64,000 nt of DNA from Rhodococcus sp. OK302 (lineage in GTDB: Bacteria; Actinomycetota; Actinomycetes; Mycobacteriales; Mycobacteriaceae), in assembly GCF_002245895.1 (NCBI RefSeq), contig NZ_NPJZ01000002.1:310001-374000 (forward strand). Reading direction: 5' to 3'. A program made the translations under genes and the position numbers. Shown here one piece after another: positions 1-8,897 of this stretch; position 1 is the stretch's first letter; each line of letters begins with the position of its first letter. The notes under the pieces were generated by a model. That model made no database searches, was not told the DNA's origin, and was given only the letters and a program-made list of their open reading frames with translations.

Positions 1-1
1 C

Positions 2-694
2 GAGGCGGAAACCATCGATGCGATCCTGTGGTCGTTGCACCCGCTCGACGACTACGGCATCTACGAGGCCGCCTACAGTCTGCTCTCGCAAGCCGATTCG
101 GCAACGGGTGGAGCCGCCACCACCCGGGTGCTGCCGAACTGGCTAGAGTCGCGCGGGGATCACGAGAGCATCCGCATCGGCTCGATGTTCGTCACGGGTA
201 GCGAGGACGCGACCCGCGCGTTCCTCACTGTGACCGATAACTGGGGCGATGCGCAGCGCGCGCTCGTGCGCCGAACGCTCGGCCGCTGGGTCCGTGAAGA
301 CGAGGAGTGGGAACCGATCCACGAGGCACTCGGCGGCACGAACAGAAAGCCGGTGCTCGACCCGATCCCGGACGACTGGCCCGAGGACTGGAGATCCGCA
401 GCCGAGGCGTTCCGCGAGAGCGGTCGCGTCGATCACGCCTGGACGAACGAGAAGGACTTCCCGAGCAACTTCGACCGCGTGTTCGCGATCATGGAACTCG
501 GCCACGGCGCGCGCTGGCGAGAGGTACCCGACTTCCTCAACCCACTGCTCATGCGTCGGAGGAACGAACTCCCGAAGTTCATCGGTGCGCTCGCCGCGCT
601 CGCTGACGATCGCCGCGAACACATCGTCACAGCCGTCAACGCCGCGCACCCGGACACCGCCGAGTACCTGCGCGGACTCTTGGAGGAGCGATGA
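2..694 (+). CDS. hypothetical protein, 5' end outside window
   Basis: The reading frame is open from the first bases of the window, so the true start lies upstream; an internal TTG at 35 is unlikely to be the start. The visible product (about 230 residues) is soluble, acidic and Trp-rich, with no signal peptide or membrane segment. I do not recognise the family. Its stop overlaps the next gene by four bases (ATGA), so the two are probably co-translated. Setting among orphan immunity-type genes is the only hint of role. Confidence 0.6.
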   Translation, partial: EAETIDAILWSLHPLDDYGIYEAAYSLLSQADSATGGAATTRVLPNWLESRGDHESIRIGSMFVTGSEDATRAFLTVTDNWGDAQRALVRRTLGRWVREDEEWEPIHEALGGTNRKPVLDPIPDDWPEDWRSAAEAFRESGRVDHAWTNEKDFPSNFDRVFAIMELGHGARWREVPDFLNPLLMRRRNELPKFIGALAALADDRREHIVTAVNAAHPDTAEYLRGLLEER

Positions 695-1023
695 GGGATA
701 TCGCTTGGAGTGACGAAGGAGAGTACACAGCATATCTGCTGGCGGAACGTCGGTGTATGGCATGGGCGTTGGAGATGCTGGGTCACCTGGATCCTGATGC
801 GGCAGCACATTTCGCGAAAACCATGTATCTGTACGAGTCTGCTGATGACCCCGACCGCGGCGCGATCTTTCATGACCAAGCGTGGCACTACGCCATGCTG
901 CGAGTATTCGGAGAAGGCTACTGGCAGAAGCATTCTGACCGGCTCAACCCGTCTACGGCATACGACGATCTTTGGGCGGCGACATACGAGAACTCGCGCA
1001 AGGCATCTCGCTCATCCATCTGA
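691..1023 (+). CDS. hypothetical small protein coupled to the gene upstream
   Basis: A 110-residue soluble protein starting at an ATG that overlaps the stop of the preceding gene in an ATGA arrangement, the usual sign of translational coupling. The sequence is rich in aromatic residues (several Trp and Tyr) and has no membrane segment. I do not recognise a family. It is probably a partner of the gene before it. Confidence 0.6.
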   Translation: MRDIAWSDEGEYTAYLLAERRCMAWALEMLGHLDPDAAAHFAKTMYLYESADDPDRGAIFHDQAWHYAMLRVFGEGYWQKHSDRLNPSTAYDDLWAATYENSRKASRSSI

Positions 1024-1084
1024 GTGGTTGCGCCTGACGTTGCAATTCTGGAGTGGGAACAGCGCGCCGCATAGAATCAAGTCT

Positions 1085-1318
1085 GTGAGTGATCAGTCAC
1101 GTTCCGCTCGAACTGTCGTCACGGTATGGCTCTACGGCGGACCGCGACATGGCGACTCCAAGGACGTTTCAATCCCCCTGCCGCCAACAATCACCACCTC
1201 CGCGAACGCGGTCTATGCCAGGGTGGGCCCCGAGCTCAACGAATCTGGCCAACCGCTATCCACATGGTGCTATCGCTGGGAACCCCACGTCGCGCTCGAC
1301 GCACCGCTCGAGCCCTAG
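1085..1318 (+). CDS. hypothetical 77-residue protein
   Basis: A GTG-start frame beginning VSDQSRSARTVVTVWLYGGP and ending ALDAPLEP. The YGGPRHG stretch followed by polar residues and a C-terminal YRWEPH is reminiscent of small actinobacterial and phage-associated proteins, but I cannot assign a family. The start was chosen because the upstream part of the open frame overlaps the preceding gene out of frame. No strong ribosome-binding site is seen. Confidence 0.45.
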   Translation: MSDQSRSARTVVTVWLYGGPRHGDSKDVSIPLPPTITTSANAVYARVGPELNESGQPLSTWCYRWEPHVALDAPLEP

Positions 1319-1766
1319 AGTTCTTCGACAGACGCGCGATGCATCCTGCCAACGGCAGTGAGAGAACGCGTTGTTGACCGCCAAGAACTCGAATCGCAGT
1401 TCTTCCTCGAATGTGCGTCGGACGCCCTACCGGCTCATACCCAGAGCCGTCCACGAGTTGCTCCGGCCGCCATCGATGGGTCGCCCAACTAACCGGTACA
1501 CCGCCGTATGTGTCGACTTGCAGCGAAGATCAGCGAAGATCAGCGAAACGCGACACTAGTTTAACTCGCGCGGTTCGACGCGATCCTGGGCTCTACCTGC
1601 GATGTCTACGGTCAACTGGCGTCCGATGTCGGGCGAGGAGTACTGCCGGATCCCTGCAGTGGCCGGACACGAACGCGTCGTGTTCCTGGTGTGGGACTGA
1701 CAGTCGCCGCCTTCCCTCCATCCGGCTCCAGGGGCGCGGCTCCAGCAACCCGACCATAATCGAGTC
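1319..1766. other. intergenic region with a short tandem repeat
   Basis: About 450 bases without a convincing gene. The only structure I see is a 10-bp unit (cagcgaagat) present almost three times in tandem at 1521-1547, with the last copy broken off. No promoter or hairpin stands out. Confidence 0.5.
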
Positions 1767-2276
1767 ATGAGTGTCCCCACGCCTGAATCCCCCTCGTTCG
1801 AGCATGTCGACTTCGAGGCACTCGATTCGTTCCGTTTCCCGGACGGCGGCGGGTACCCCCAGAGCTACCGCGAGTTTGTTCGCTCCTGCGGCTGGGCCCG
1901 CACGTTCGGCCTGTGGCTCATCTACCCGCCCGTGCAATCCGGTTTCGCGGACGGGCGGGCCCGTGCAGCGAACCTCACCGAACACTTCCACACGGTCTTC
2001 CGCGACGGCGAAGAGGAGGAATTCGACTGGATGATCGAGCCCGACGGTAGCTGGGACCTCGCCGAACGACTCGAAGTCTTCGGCTGGAGCGAGAACGGCG
2101 ACCTTCTCCTCTGGGACGTCGCAAGCCGCAATGCCGACGAGGAGTTTCCGGTGTGGGAATCGCGCGGCATGAACACCCTCCACCTGCTCGGCCCGAGCCT
2201 TGACGAGGCGCTTCTCAAGCTGCGCGAGCGCTCCGAGGCCCAGGTCATTGAGCCGCTGAGGCCTGCCCGTCTCTGA
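1767..2276 (+). CDS. SUKH (SMI1/KNR4) family protein, probable immunity protein
   Basis: A 169-residue soluble acidic protein. The order of features fits the SUKH fold: an N-terminal segment with FRFPDGGGYPQSYREFVRSC (the usual L/F-P-x-x-Y-x-x-F motif), a G-LWLIYPP strand, and a late strand pair around SENGDLLLWD. SUKH proteins are mostly immunity proteins that neutralise polymorphic or contact-dependent toxins in the cytoplasm. No toxin gene is visible nearby, so it is an orphan. The family call comes from motif reading; the toxin it would neutralise is unknown. Confidence 0.7.
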   Translation: MSVPTPESPSFEHVDFEALDSFRFPDGGGYPQSYREFVRSCGWARTFGLWLIYPPVQSGFADGRARAANLTEHFHTVFRDGEEEEFDWMIEPDGSWDLAERLEVFGWSENGDLLLWDVASRNADEEFPVWESRGMNTLHLLGPSLDEALLKLRERSEAQVIEPLRPARL

Positions 2277-2410
2277 CCCACAGCTCATCCGGATCCGCTC
2301 GAGGCTGAGATCCGCCGGGACGCCACCGCGACCCGAGGCGCTCGGGCGTCAAGCAGCAGCGCCTGCAAGCCACGGACACGTTCACCTCGCGCTACACGCC
2401 GATCGCTCGC

Positions 2411-2918
2411 TCACTCCGCGTTGACGTAGACCTGAGCCACAGAGCCAGAAGCGACGGCGCTCACGCGCCAAGTCTCGACGTCCTTCCCGGCCGACCCTGC
2501 CAACGAAAACGAGGCCACGGACTCTTTCGAGTTCGTGACCTCGTTCGTTGCAGTCCGTGGAACTGCTCCGGCAGCCCCGCCCGGGACGTGCCATCTACGC
2601 AGGTCGGAGAGCATTTCGAGATGCGTCGGGTCTCTTCTCCACCGGCCTTCTCGTAGCGGCACACCTCAGCGAACAGCGGCGTGTCCGGAACCATCACCTC
2701 GGCGGCGCCGGGGCGCGCGGGCCCGAACTCCCCGGACAGTCCGGACGAGCAATCCACCTACGGTTCCGCCTGCGTCCAACTACTGATGTCGTGGTGTCCG
2801 TGCTCTCGGCTCCTCGGTCGTCGTTCGTACATCCGGTGAGTACCAGCGCGATTCCCACGCCCACGCGCAGAGTCGATGCCGTCAGGACATGGCCGGATAC
2901 TTTCGGTGATTCCCCCAT
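2411..2918 (-). pseudogene. decayed lipoprotein gene with frameshifts
   Basis: The start at 2918 gives a hydrophobic leader ending in ALVLTGCTNDD, a clear lipobox, so the ancestor was an exported lipoprotein. The frame soon stops making sense; plausible coding text resumes in another frame (AEVMVPDTPLFAEVCRYEKA) and then in a third (NEVTNSKESVASFSLAGSAG) ending at 2411. At least two frameshifts are needed to join them. I cannot name the lipoprotein family. Confidence 0.55.
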
Positions 2919-3110
2919 GCCCGACGACTACGGTCCGTCGCCTTCTCGTCGACGGCAATCGGTACAAACCAGATGCAACCGCCATCCGGGACGTGCCATC
3001 ACCCCAGGTCGCAGCACTGAAACTCTGATGTGAGGTTTCCAGCGGCGCAACTCTGGGCCGCTACTCGGTCCGTGGCGGCGATGTCGGACACTGAGACAGG
3101 GTGCGCTGGG

Positions 3111-3166
3111 CGTCAGCCCGGGGTGAGGGTCTCAGCGGCGTCAGCCCGGGGTGAGGGTCTCAGCGG
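3111..3166. repeat. 28-bp perfect tandem duplication
   Basis: The unit beginning cgtcagcccggggtgagggt occurs twice back to back (3111-3138 and 3139-3166). It lies across the 3' end of the minus-strand coding remnant that stops at 3141, so the duplication copied that gene's last codons and stop region. Confidence 0.85.
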
Positions 3167-3362
3167 CGTCGTCAAACGCGTCGAGGAACGTCACCGAGAT
3201 TCCTTCTCGTTCAACGCTCGTTCCGGAGCGCACCGACCTGCCGGACACGCTCGGCGTCAGCAACCATTGCGGGGATCTGGTCGCAACGTCTTCGAAGGGT
3301 GCTTCATAGGCGCTCGAGTAGTGGCGCGGGATCGCAATGCGCTCAGACAAGAATGCCCGCAA
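3141..3362 (-). pseudogene. 3' remnant of an unidentified gene
   Basis: A 73-codon frame whose C-terminal part (GISVTFLDAFDDAAETLTPG) looks like true coding sequence, while an upstream continuation is found only in another frame (around 3343-3500). This suggests a frameshifted gene that has lost its 5' part. Function not recognised. Confidence 0.35.
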
Positions 3363-3496
3363 CTACCACTCCGACCACTGCCTCGCCGCCATCCCGCACT
3401 GGCTCACCACCGACCTTTCGCGACACCCTCCGGGAGCGATCGTCGAGTGCTCGGGGCGGCGCGCAGGTCAGCACTTTTCGGCGGGCACTGCGGTTC

Positions 3497-3988
3497 CTAC
3501 TCAAACCACGGGACCTCGGCGTGCGCCACCGTGTCGTCAACACCGGCCGGAGAGACAACGAGCTCGAAGACCGGGCCGTCGTCGGATGCGAACTCGCGGA
3601 GCAGGATCCGATACCGTCCTGCGGGGACAGAGAGTCGGGAGTCGGGATCGTCGGTCTCCGGTCGTTCATCGTCGAACTGCGCGCCCATCGTGAGTTGCGT
3701 GTAGTCAGTCAACCAGACGCCGTCGGCCGCGTCGATCACTCCTGCCGCTTCCCGCTCGGCCCGCTGCGACGACCCCTCCGCGACGATTCGCAGCTCTCCG
3801 CCCGCGGCATCGGGGCCCGCGTAGGCGACGAACAGTGCACCGCGGCTCATCTGTTCGGCGAACCGCGTCAGGAGCTCGTCCAACTCCCAGTCTGTACCGA
3901 CGAATCCGTCGTAATGGCCTGCGGCGACGAGGCATATGAACCCGTCCTCGTCCACGGAGGTGATACGCGGAAAACCGGGCATACTCAT
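3497..3988 (-). CDS. hypothetical protein, possibly immunity-type
   Basis: Starting at the ATG that gives MSMPGFPRITSVDEDG, the product has about 163 residues. It is acidic and soluble, with alternating strand-like segments (GFICLVAAGHYDGFVG, GALFVAYAGP, AGRYRILLREF) and many Asp/Glu. The composition matches the small beta-rich immunity proteins nearby, but no family signature is certain. Upstream in-frame methionines exist (up to 4036) and are less likely because they would need an odd MCCQ start. Confidence 0.55.
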   Translation of the reverse strand: MSMPGFPRITSVDEDGFICLVAAGHYDGFVGTDWELDELLTRFAEQMSRGALFVAYAGPDAAGGELRIVAEGSSQRAEREAAGVIDAADGVWLTDYTQLTMGAQFDDERPETDDPDSRLSVPAGRYRILLREFASDDGPVFELVVSPAGVDDTVAHAEVPWFE

Positions 3989-4119
3989 GCGATACATGGT
4001 AACCAGCGTGGCACCGATACCTGTTTGGCAACACACCCTATGTCCGGAAATGTACTGGGCACCAGCACTATTGATGATTCAGGCGCCCACCCAACGCGTT
4101 GACGGAGATCGGCTGGCGA

Positions 4120-4293
4120 CTATTGACGCTGATCGAGCCGCCGAGTCAGTTCGACAACCAGCCATGTGATCCCGAGGAGGACGGCAACCGACCATCCGGC
4201 GATGGCGGCACCAGGAACGTCGATCAGGACACCGCCGAGAGTGCAGAGCACAATGGCGGCGCCAAACAATGGAATCAGGCGGCTACGGCTCAT
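4120..4293 (-). CDS. 57-residue two-helix membrane protein
   Basis: A short gene supported by a strong ribosome-binding site (AAGGAG, 7 bases before the ATG at 4293). The product begins MSRSRLIPLFGAAIVLCTLG and has two hydrophobic helices (about residues 6-24 and 29-48) separated by a short loop, followed by a basic-acidic tail ending RRLDQRQ. This topology suits a small inner-membrane protein. I do not recognise the family. Confidence 0.65.
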   Translation of the reverse strand: MSRSRLIPLFGAAIVLCTLGGVLIDVPGAAIAGWSVAVLLGITWLVVELTRRLDQRQ

Positions 4294-4490
4294 CGGATAT
4301 CTCCTTGCAGCGGATCAAGTTCCTCGCACACCGCCAGTCCACGCTGACACACCGCACGACGCTTCGGGGTTGGGCATGTGCAGTCGCATGCGTGACGGTC
4401 ACCGCTGGTGCCGAATCTTGCGTGCGCGCGAACGTGGCGGCTCCCGCGGTGTCGCACCCCTCGCGACAACCTGACGCACGAGACACCACT

Positions 4491-4742
4491 CTAATCGAAC
4501 ATATTTTCGAAACCGAGCGGGGTGAGCTGCACAAAGACTGATACTGACCTGTTACAGGGGAAGTTCTTGCCTCGGCGTTTCGGGAAGGAATATTGTGTGA
4601 TGTGCGGAGCGGCGAGCCGAAGGGGTTCCTCCGCCCGTAACGCACAGATGGCCCGCCAACCGGCTGTGTACTCGCCGGGGGGTGGGCCACATGCAGCTTG
4701 ATCGAGGTCGGCGATTCCGTCCTCAGTGAACTTGTAAGACAT
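4491..4742 (-). CDS. hypothetical 83-residue protein, uncertain
   Basis: The N-terminal part (MSYKFTEDGIADLDQAACGP) reads like real coding sequence, but the C-terminal half becomes basic and low in recognisable structure, so it may be the 5' remnant of a longer gene. No family recognised. Confidence 0.3.
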   Translation of the reverse strand: MSYKFTEDGIADLDQAACGPPPGEYTAGWRAICALRAEEPLRLAAPHITQYSFPKRRGKNFPCNRSVSVFVQLTPLGFENMFD

Positions 4743-4855
4743 TGCCGGTCAGGTCTTTTCGATCACCGTCGTTCATCTCTACCATCCCAGATCACGAAAG
4801 AAGACGTGCGCGGTAACGCCTCGACAGCGCATTGCGCTTGATCCAGGACATCACG

Positions 4856-5102
4856 TCACATGCGGTGGGTGAGGTTGTCACGATGTGCACACACAATCGC
4901 ATGGGCCGCCCGAAGACTGCGAGCTGCATCGGCGAGGTGAGCGACTATGTCCTGGTCTTCGGCTTCGACGGCGAGGAAAGTCTCGACCTCCGGCGACGCG
5001 GTAGGCCCCGCATACAGCGCCCGAAGCGTGCCGCGAACGTCGGTGATCGCGGCACGCAGAATCTGCACGGTAGTCGGGGCGGCACTCGGTGGTGTCGGTC
5101 AT
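4856..5102 (-). pseudogene. small gene coupled to the tetR remnant, frameshifted
   Basis: An ATG at 5102 overlaps the stop of the upstream TetR-like remnant (ATGA). The first dozen codons (MTDTTECRPDYR) are in one frame and the rest (QILRAAITDVRGTLRALYAG onward) in another, pointing to one frameshift; a GTG at 5068 could also restart translation. The body is a helical, acidic protein ending RDNLTHRM. Function unknown. Confidence 0.45.
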
Positions 5103-5717
5103 GCGAGTCCTCGATCGTGTGCGGTCGGCGTTGCATTCGTCAAATACGAGGAGAGCATGTCCGAGGTGCGAGTGGCGAGGTCGAGATCCTCACGCAGGAT
5201 CTCGACACCGTGAACCGCTCCGGTGAATCCTGCGCACAGATTCCATGCAAGGCGGTGACCGGCCGCTGTGTCGCTGATCGCCCCGGAGCCGATGCCCTGG
5301 TCCATGAGGTCACAGGTGACGTCGACCCATTGCCGGTAGGCCTGATGCGCGCCGTCGACGGCAGGTTCGAGGGTCAGTTTCATTCCGTCGCGCAGGAGCA
5401 GATCACTGTCGCCTTTCCGCGCGAGATCGACGAATACGTTTCGTAGTTGGCCGGTAGCGGATTCGCCAGTGGCATGGGCGCGGGAGAATGTGGTCGCAAC
5501 AGCGAGAGACCAGCCCTGAACGAGATGCTGGGCGATCGCCTCTTTGGACGGAAAGTCTTAGAACATAGAGCCTTTGGTGAGATTGCCGGCGGGCAGGGAG
5601 CGTTATTATGCACTCGTGTCGGTGAGCGAAGCGCTGTTCCGGTGCTGCGCCGAGCCCAGTTTCGCGGTGTGCTGCGGATCGCGCGGCAATCATCACAGCA
5701 GACGAGCAGGATTCTCT
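5099..5717 (-). pseudogene. TetR-family regulator (ScbR/ArpA-like), decayed
   Basis: Joining frames gives ...NLTKGSMF-stop-DFPSKEAIAQHLVQGW..., the typical GVTKGALYFHF-SK-xA turn of TetR DNA-binding domains, followed by VATTFSRAHATGESATGQLR and a C-terminal domain (MKLTLEPAVDGAHQAYRQWV) typical of gamma-butyrolactone-receptor-like regulators. The helix-turn-helix is broken by a stop and the first helix is out of frame, so no working regulator is made from this copy. Confidence 0.65.
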
Positions 5718-5819
5718 AACCAACCCCTAAGAGTTCACTAACGAACGCTGAGTTTCCCGCCCACAAATTCGGAGATGTCGAGGCCATCCTGGCCACGACC
5801 CCGAGCGAGGGGATCACCC

Positions 5820-6140
5820 ATGCGTAAGTCCATCATCGACAACCCTGTCCGCCGGCGAGTAGCCATCACCGCAGCCGGAATCGCTGCTGTCGCGGCGATC
5901 GCCGTGCCCGGCGTTGCCTGGGCCAGCGGTGGCCTCTCCGAGACCGCACCGGTCGTAATCTCCACCCCCGCTGCGAATCCGGCCCCGGCCACGCAGTCCG
6001 ACACCCCGAACAGCGAGTGTGGCCGCGACCTGACCCAGGAACGCGAGCGTCCCATCCGCCACGCCGGCCTGCTGACCCGGTCGGTGCTGCGGGCGGCCGG
6101 GGCCTCGTTCCTCCGCGCTCAGGCGCAACGAATCAGGTGA
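5820..6140 (+). CDS. short secreted protein, C-terminus probably scrambled
   Basis: The start at 5820 has a GAGGGG ribosome-binding site. A basic N-terminus is followed by a hydrophobic stretch (VAITAAGIAAVAAIAVPGVAWA) and a signal-peptidase-like AWA-SGG site. After about residue 60 the sequence turns Arg-rich and loses character, so the 3' part has probably been frameshifted or replaced. Its stop overlaps the GTG of the next frame (response-regulator remnant), suggesting it once headed a two-component operon. Confidence 0.45.
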   Translation: MRKSIIDNPVRRRVAITAAGIAAVAAIAVPGVAWASGGLSETAPVVISTPAANPAPATQSDTPNSECGRDLTQERERPIRHAGLLTRSVLRAAGASFLRAQAQRIR

Positions 6141-6340
6141 CCGACACCGCCCGCATCCTGCTCGTCGACGACGACACCAAGGTCCTCTCGTCCCTCACCC
6201 CGGCCTACGTCCGCAGACCCGGCGCGCCCGTTTCCGCGCGGAACCTCACATCGAACCACCCCGACCGAAAACCACTGAACGCCTTTCTGCGGGTTTCGGT
6301 GTGCGTTTTGACGTGGGTGCATCAAACGCTGGGAAACTGA
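6137..6340 (+). pseudogene. response regulator, N-terminal fragment
   Basis: The frame starts GTG and reads VTDTARILLVDDDTKVLSSL, the beta-1/acidic-pocket start of a receiver domain (two Asp after ILLVDD). After about 22 residues it turns into unrelated sequence, so the phospho-acceptor Asp, the rest of the receiver and the DNA-binding domain are missing. It overlaps the secreted-protein gene by four bases. Confidence 0.6.
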
Positions 6341-6343
6341 CGC

Positions 6344-6811
6344 ATGCTGAATCATCAACTCGTGCGGGAAATCGCATCGCAACTCGAGGACTATCTTCAG
6401 GCTGCGAGTTCGCTCCCAACCGAACCCTCCGCGCCGATCGAAGACGGCGCGGAGGGCTGGTTCGCGCCGGCGCCAGGTTCCCCCTCATACGGCCGAACGC
6501 CATGGGTGAACATGAGCGATGTCCTCGTACGCCCGATTGGCAGGACCATCGTCGTTTCATTTTCATGGCGGCTCGAGCCTTCTGGCCAAAAAGCCACCTA
6601 CGTGTTGCCCCTAGAAGCACCGGACTTCGATGCAATTGGCGGTTCGGACAAGGTCATCACCTTGCTCGACTTCCGACTGGACGAACCAGATTGGCAACGA
6701 AACGCTCACCTAATGGGAGACGACCTCTACGTCCTCGTGATGTCCCGACAACGTCAGCCTGGCAGCGGCGGATTCTTGCCCGGCGACCAGCGGCCTCTGC
6801 GATCTGACTGA
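6344..6811 (+). CDS. hypothetical protein
   Basis: A 155-residue soluble acidic protein starting at ATG 6344, directly after the response-regulator remnant. Mid-protein strands (VLVRPIGRTIVVSFSWRLEP) and a late GDDLYVLVMSRQR segment suggest an alpha/beta fold. The family is not recognised; size and setting fit the orphan immunity-type genes on either side. Confidence 0.55.
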   Translation: MLNHQLVREIASQLEDYLQAASSLPTEPSAPIEDGAEGWFAPAPGSPSYGRTPWVNMSDVLVRPIGRTIVVSFSWRLEPSGQKATYVLPLEAPDFDAIGGSDKVITLLDFRLDEPDWQRNAHLMGDDLYVLVMSRQRQPGSGGFLPGDQRPLRSD

Positions 6812-7050
6812 CAGCCCGCCTATCCCCCGAATTCACGTTTACCGGGAAGCATGTCCGCAGCTGGGTCCGTCATGCGAATCCATCAACCGCGCACTGGCAC
6901 CCTCTAACCTGAAACCATGACTTTCAGCACCTTAGGCGTTCGACCAGCCGCGAGTTCACTTGCCGCTATGTGCACTCTGGCAAGTCCTCTACCCGGGTCG
7001 CCCGCGCGTACGCGCAATCTGTCTGTCGACGAGTTCGAAAGGGTCCTCTC

Positions 7051-7620
7051 ATGAACCCGCGGCACAGCGAAGAGTACAAGCGGCATCTTGTCGACGAAGC
7101 ATTCAACCGGACGCCACCCGGTGGCTTCCCCGAAATCGAACGGCGCGAGGGACTTACCCCCGGCACCCTCTTCGACTGGGTAGATACCTATGGACCGCCG
7201 AAACCACTCGCCCCCTTCTCCGCTTTGCATTTCTGGATCGGCACGACCGAACAAACTGAAGCGGAGTTCTTCGCCTACTTCGATGTGCCCGACGCCTACT
7301 GGAAAGACGAGGACGTCTCCGCGATCGACGCCGGTGTCGGGTTCAACATTGACCTCGACGAGGCGTACGCCTACGACGACGATCTGCTGCTCAGCATTCA
7401 CGATGATGTTCCGATGCTTGTCGCCGAACTCATCGCCGAGAGCACGCTCGAATCGGATGCCTCCGCAGCAGCAATCGTGAAGGCATGCGCTGAACGAGGC
7501 ATCCATACCGCCAACGCCATGTTCGTCTACGCCGACCCGACGCAAAGCATCCAGGACACGACGAAGCTGTACAACCATTTGCCGTACATCGGCCTGTTCC
7601 CAAGCAGGGAAAGCATCTGA
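7051..7620 (+). CDS. Imm22-like immunity protein with N-terminal transposase-type HTH
   Basis: Starting at ATG 7051 the first 50 residues (RHSEEYKRHLVDEAF, then LTPGTLFDWVDTYG) read like the helix-turn-helix of IS3-type OrfA proteins. From about residue 58 the sequence changes to ALHFWIGTTEQTEAEFFAYF, an F-W-I/L-G strand followed by an acidic helix, which resembles the Imm22 (DUF4284) immunity family. It continues with the Asp-rich VGFNIDLDEAYAYDDD segment. The C-terminal region (FVYADPTQSI) is also intact. The joining of a DNA-binding-like head to an immunity-like body is unusual. Both assignments are by eye. Confidence 0.6.
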   Translation: MNPRHSEEYKRHLVDEAFNRTPPGGFPEIERREGLTPGTLFDWVDTYGPPKPLAPFSALHFWIGTTEQTEAEFFAYFDVPDAYWKDEDVSAIDAGVGFNIDLDEAYAYDDDLLLSIHDDVPMLVAELIAESTLESDASAAAIVKACAERGIHTANAMFVYADPTQSIQDTTKLYNHLPYIGLFPSRESI

Positions 7621-7842
7621 ACACCGAACGTCGGGCCGCGAAACCGGGGAGCACCTCGAGACGACGCTGAAGGACACCCCACTTCAATGACTTCCAATCA
7701 CCGCCGCCGCTGGCATCGCGGGCAGAAGTGAGAGCCGCGCGGGCCCGAGCTTGTGTATCGCCGGTCAGGGACCGGACGATGTTCGCTGACAGTGACAAGG
7801 CACCCGCCAACGCCCGAGATCCGTCGAAATTGCTACCGCACG

Positions 7843-8205
7843 TCAGCTCGTGTAGCTGAAGACCTGCTCCCAGGTTTCCTTGCTGGTGAGATGCGGTACC
7901 GCAGCGCGATACTCGTCCTTCAGTGCAGAGAACCGAGCCGTGAGTTCACGGCGCAGAGCGACGGGTTCCTTGAGCAACGCGCGGGCCTGGATGTTGTCGC
8001 GCTTGCGATAGACCACCCCGCCCCCATCGGCCGTCGTGACGGTGACCCCGTCGACCTGAGACAGCAGGAACCACCGGGCGTCGGCTGTGGGGTCGTTGAG
8101 CTGCGGACGATGGTGATGGCGTGCATTGGCCGGCCGTGTGTTGTGGACCAGGCCTCGCACCAATCGTGTGGCGATGCCAACCTTGCCGACCGGCACCGTC
8201 ACGGC
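7843..8205 (-). pseudogene. GlfT2-like galactofuranosyltransferase, 3' fragment
   Basis: Reading in from the edge of the IS at 8206, the protein shows ARWFLLSQVDGVTVTTADG, GVVYRKRDNIQARALLKEP and LTSKETWEQVF, which I recognise from the C-terminal region of mycolata GlfT2, the enzyme that polymerises cell-wall galactan. Only about 120 residues remain of roughly 640, and the catalytic GT-A domain is gone. The break coincides exactly with the IS6 end, so the IS or a rearrangement at it removed the rest. Confidence 0.5.
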
Positions 8206-8666
8206 GGCACTGTCACGTTGCTGAACGCGGCAAACTGGGAGAATCGGTGGGGTGAGCACCGCAATGCCGTCGTACAAAAGTCACCGCTACCCGGTCGAGA
8301 TCATCAACCACTGTGTGTGGTTGTACTTCCGGTTCCCGCTCAGCTTCCGTGAAGTCGAGGAACTCATGCTCGAACGCGGTGTCGTGGTGAGCTACGAAAC
8401 GATCCGCCGGTGGTGCGCCAAGTTTGGGCAGGCCTACGCCAACCAGCTGCGCCGACGCCGGGCACAACCCGGCGACAAGTGGCACCTCGACGAGGTGTTC
8501 ATCCGTATCAATGGTCGGCAACACTATCTGTGGCGGGCGGTCGACCAGCACGGCACTGTGCTTGACGTCCTGGTCCAGTCCCACCGAAACGGTAACGCCG
8601 CCAAGCGATTCTTCCGTAAGCTGCTCAAAGGCTTGCACTATGTGCCGCGGGTGATCGTCACCGACA

Positions 8667-8897
8667 TTTAGATTGGGTGAGGGCCCACGAGACGAACGAA
8701 ACACCGACTGGAACGCCTGGCGATTCCTGAAGCTTGAGTGTCCGCCCGCGGACCCGCCCGGGTCAGATCGGTGTCCCTGTTCAGGAACTTGGAGCTGCCT
8801 CGTGCAGACGGACTCCTGCTTACAGAATGTCTGGGCAATGCCGTCCCCCCGTTCCGGGCTTGTCGTCGACGTTCTCCCGAACAGAAAGGCACAGCAC
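8667..8897 (+). ncRNA. candidate IS110 bridge RNA
   Basis: The non-coding leader contains CACCGAC (8702-8708), identical to the left half of the insertion site. A hairpin GGAACGC-CTG-GCG-A-TTCC follows, then AGCTTG (8731-8736), the reverse complement of the right half CAAGCT. Further on, AGGAACT (8783-8789) is identical to the last seven bases of the element's right end (10304-10310). A GGAG/CTCC-closed hairpin and then GAATG follow, which can pair (with one G-T) with the left end CATTT. This order of target guides then donor guides is that of described bridge RNAs. Promoter and fold were not computed. Confidence 0.65.

Noticed and set aside
143..808. Long minus-strand frame opposite the first two genes
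   Set aside because: It is antisense to two genes with better composition and an ATGA overlap, and its product has no recognisable features.
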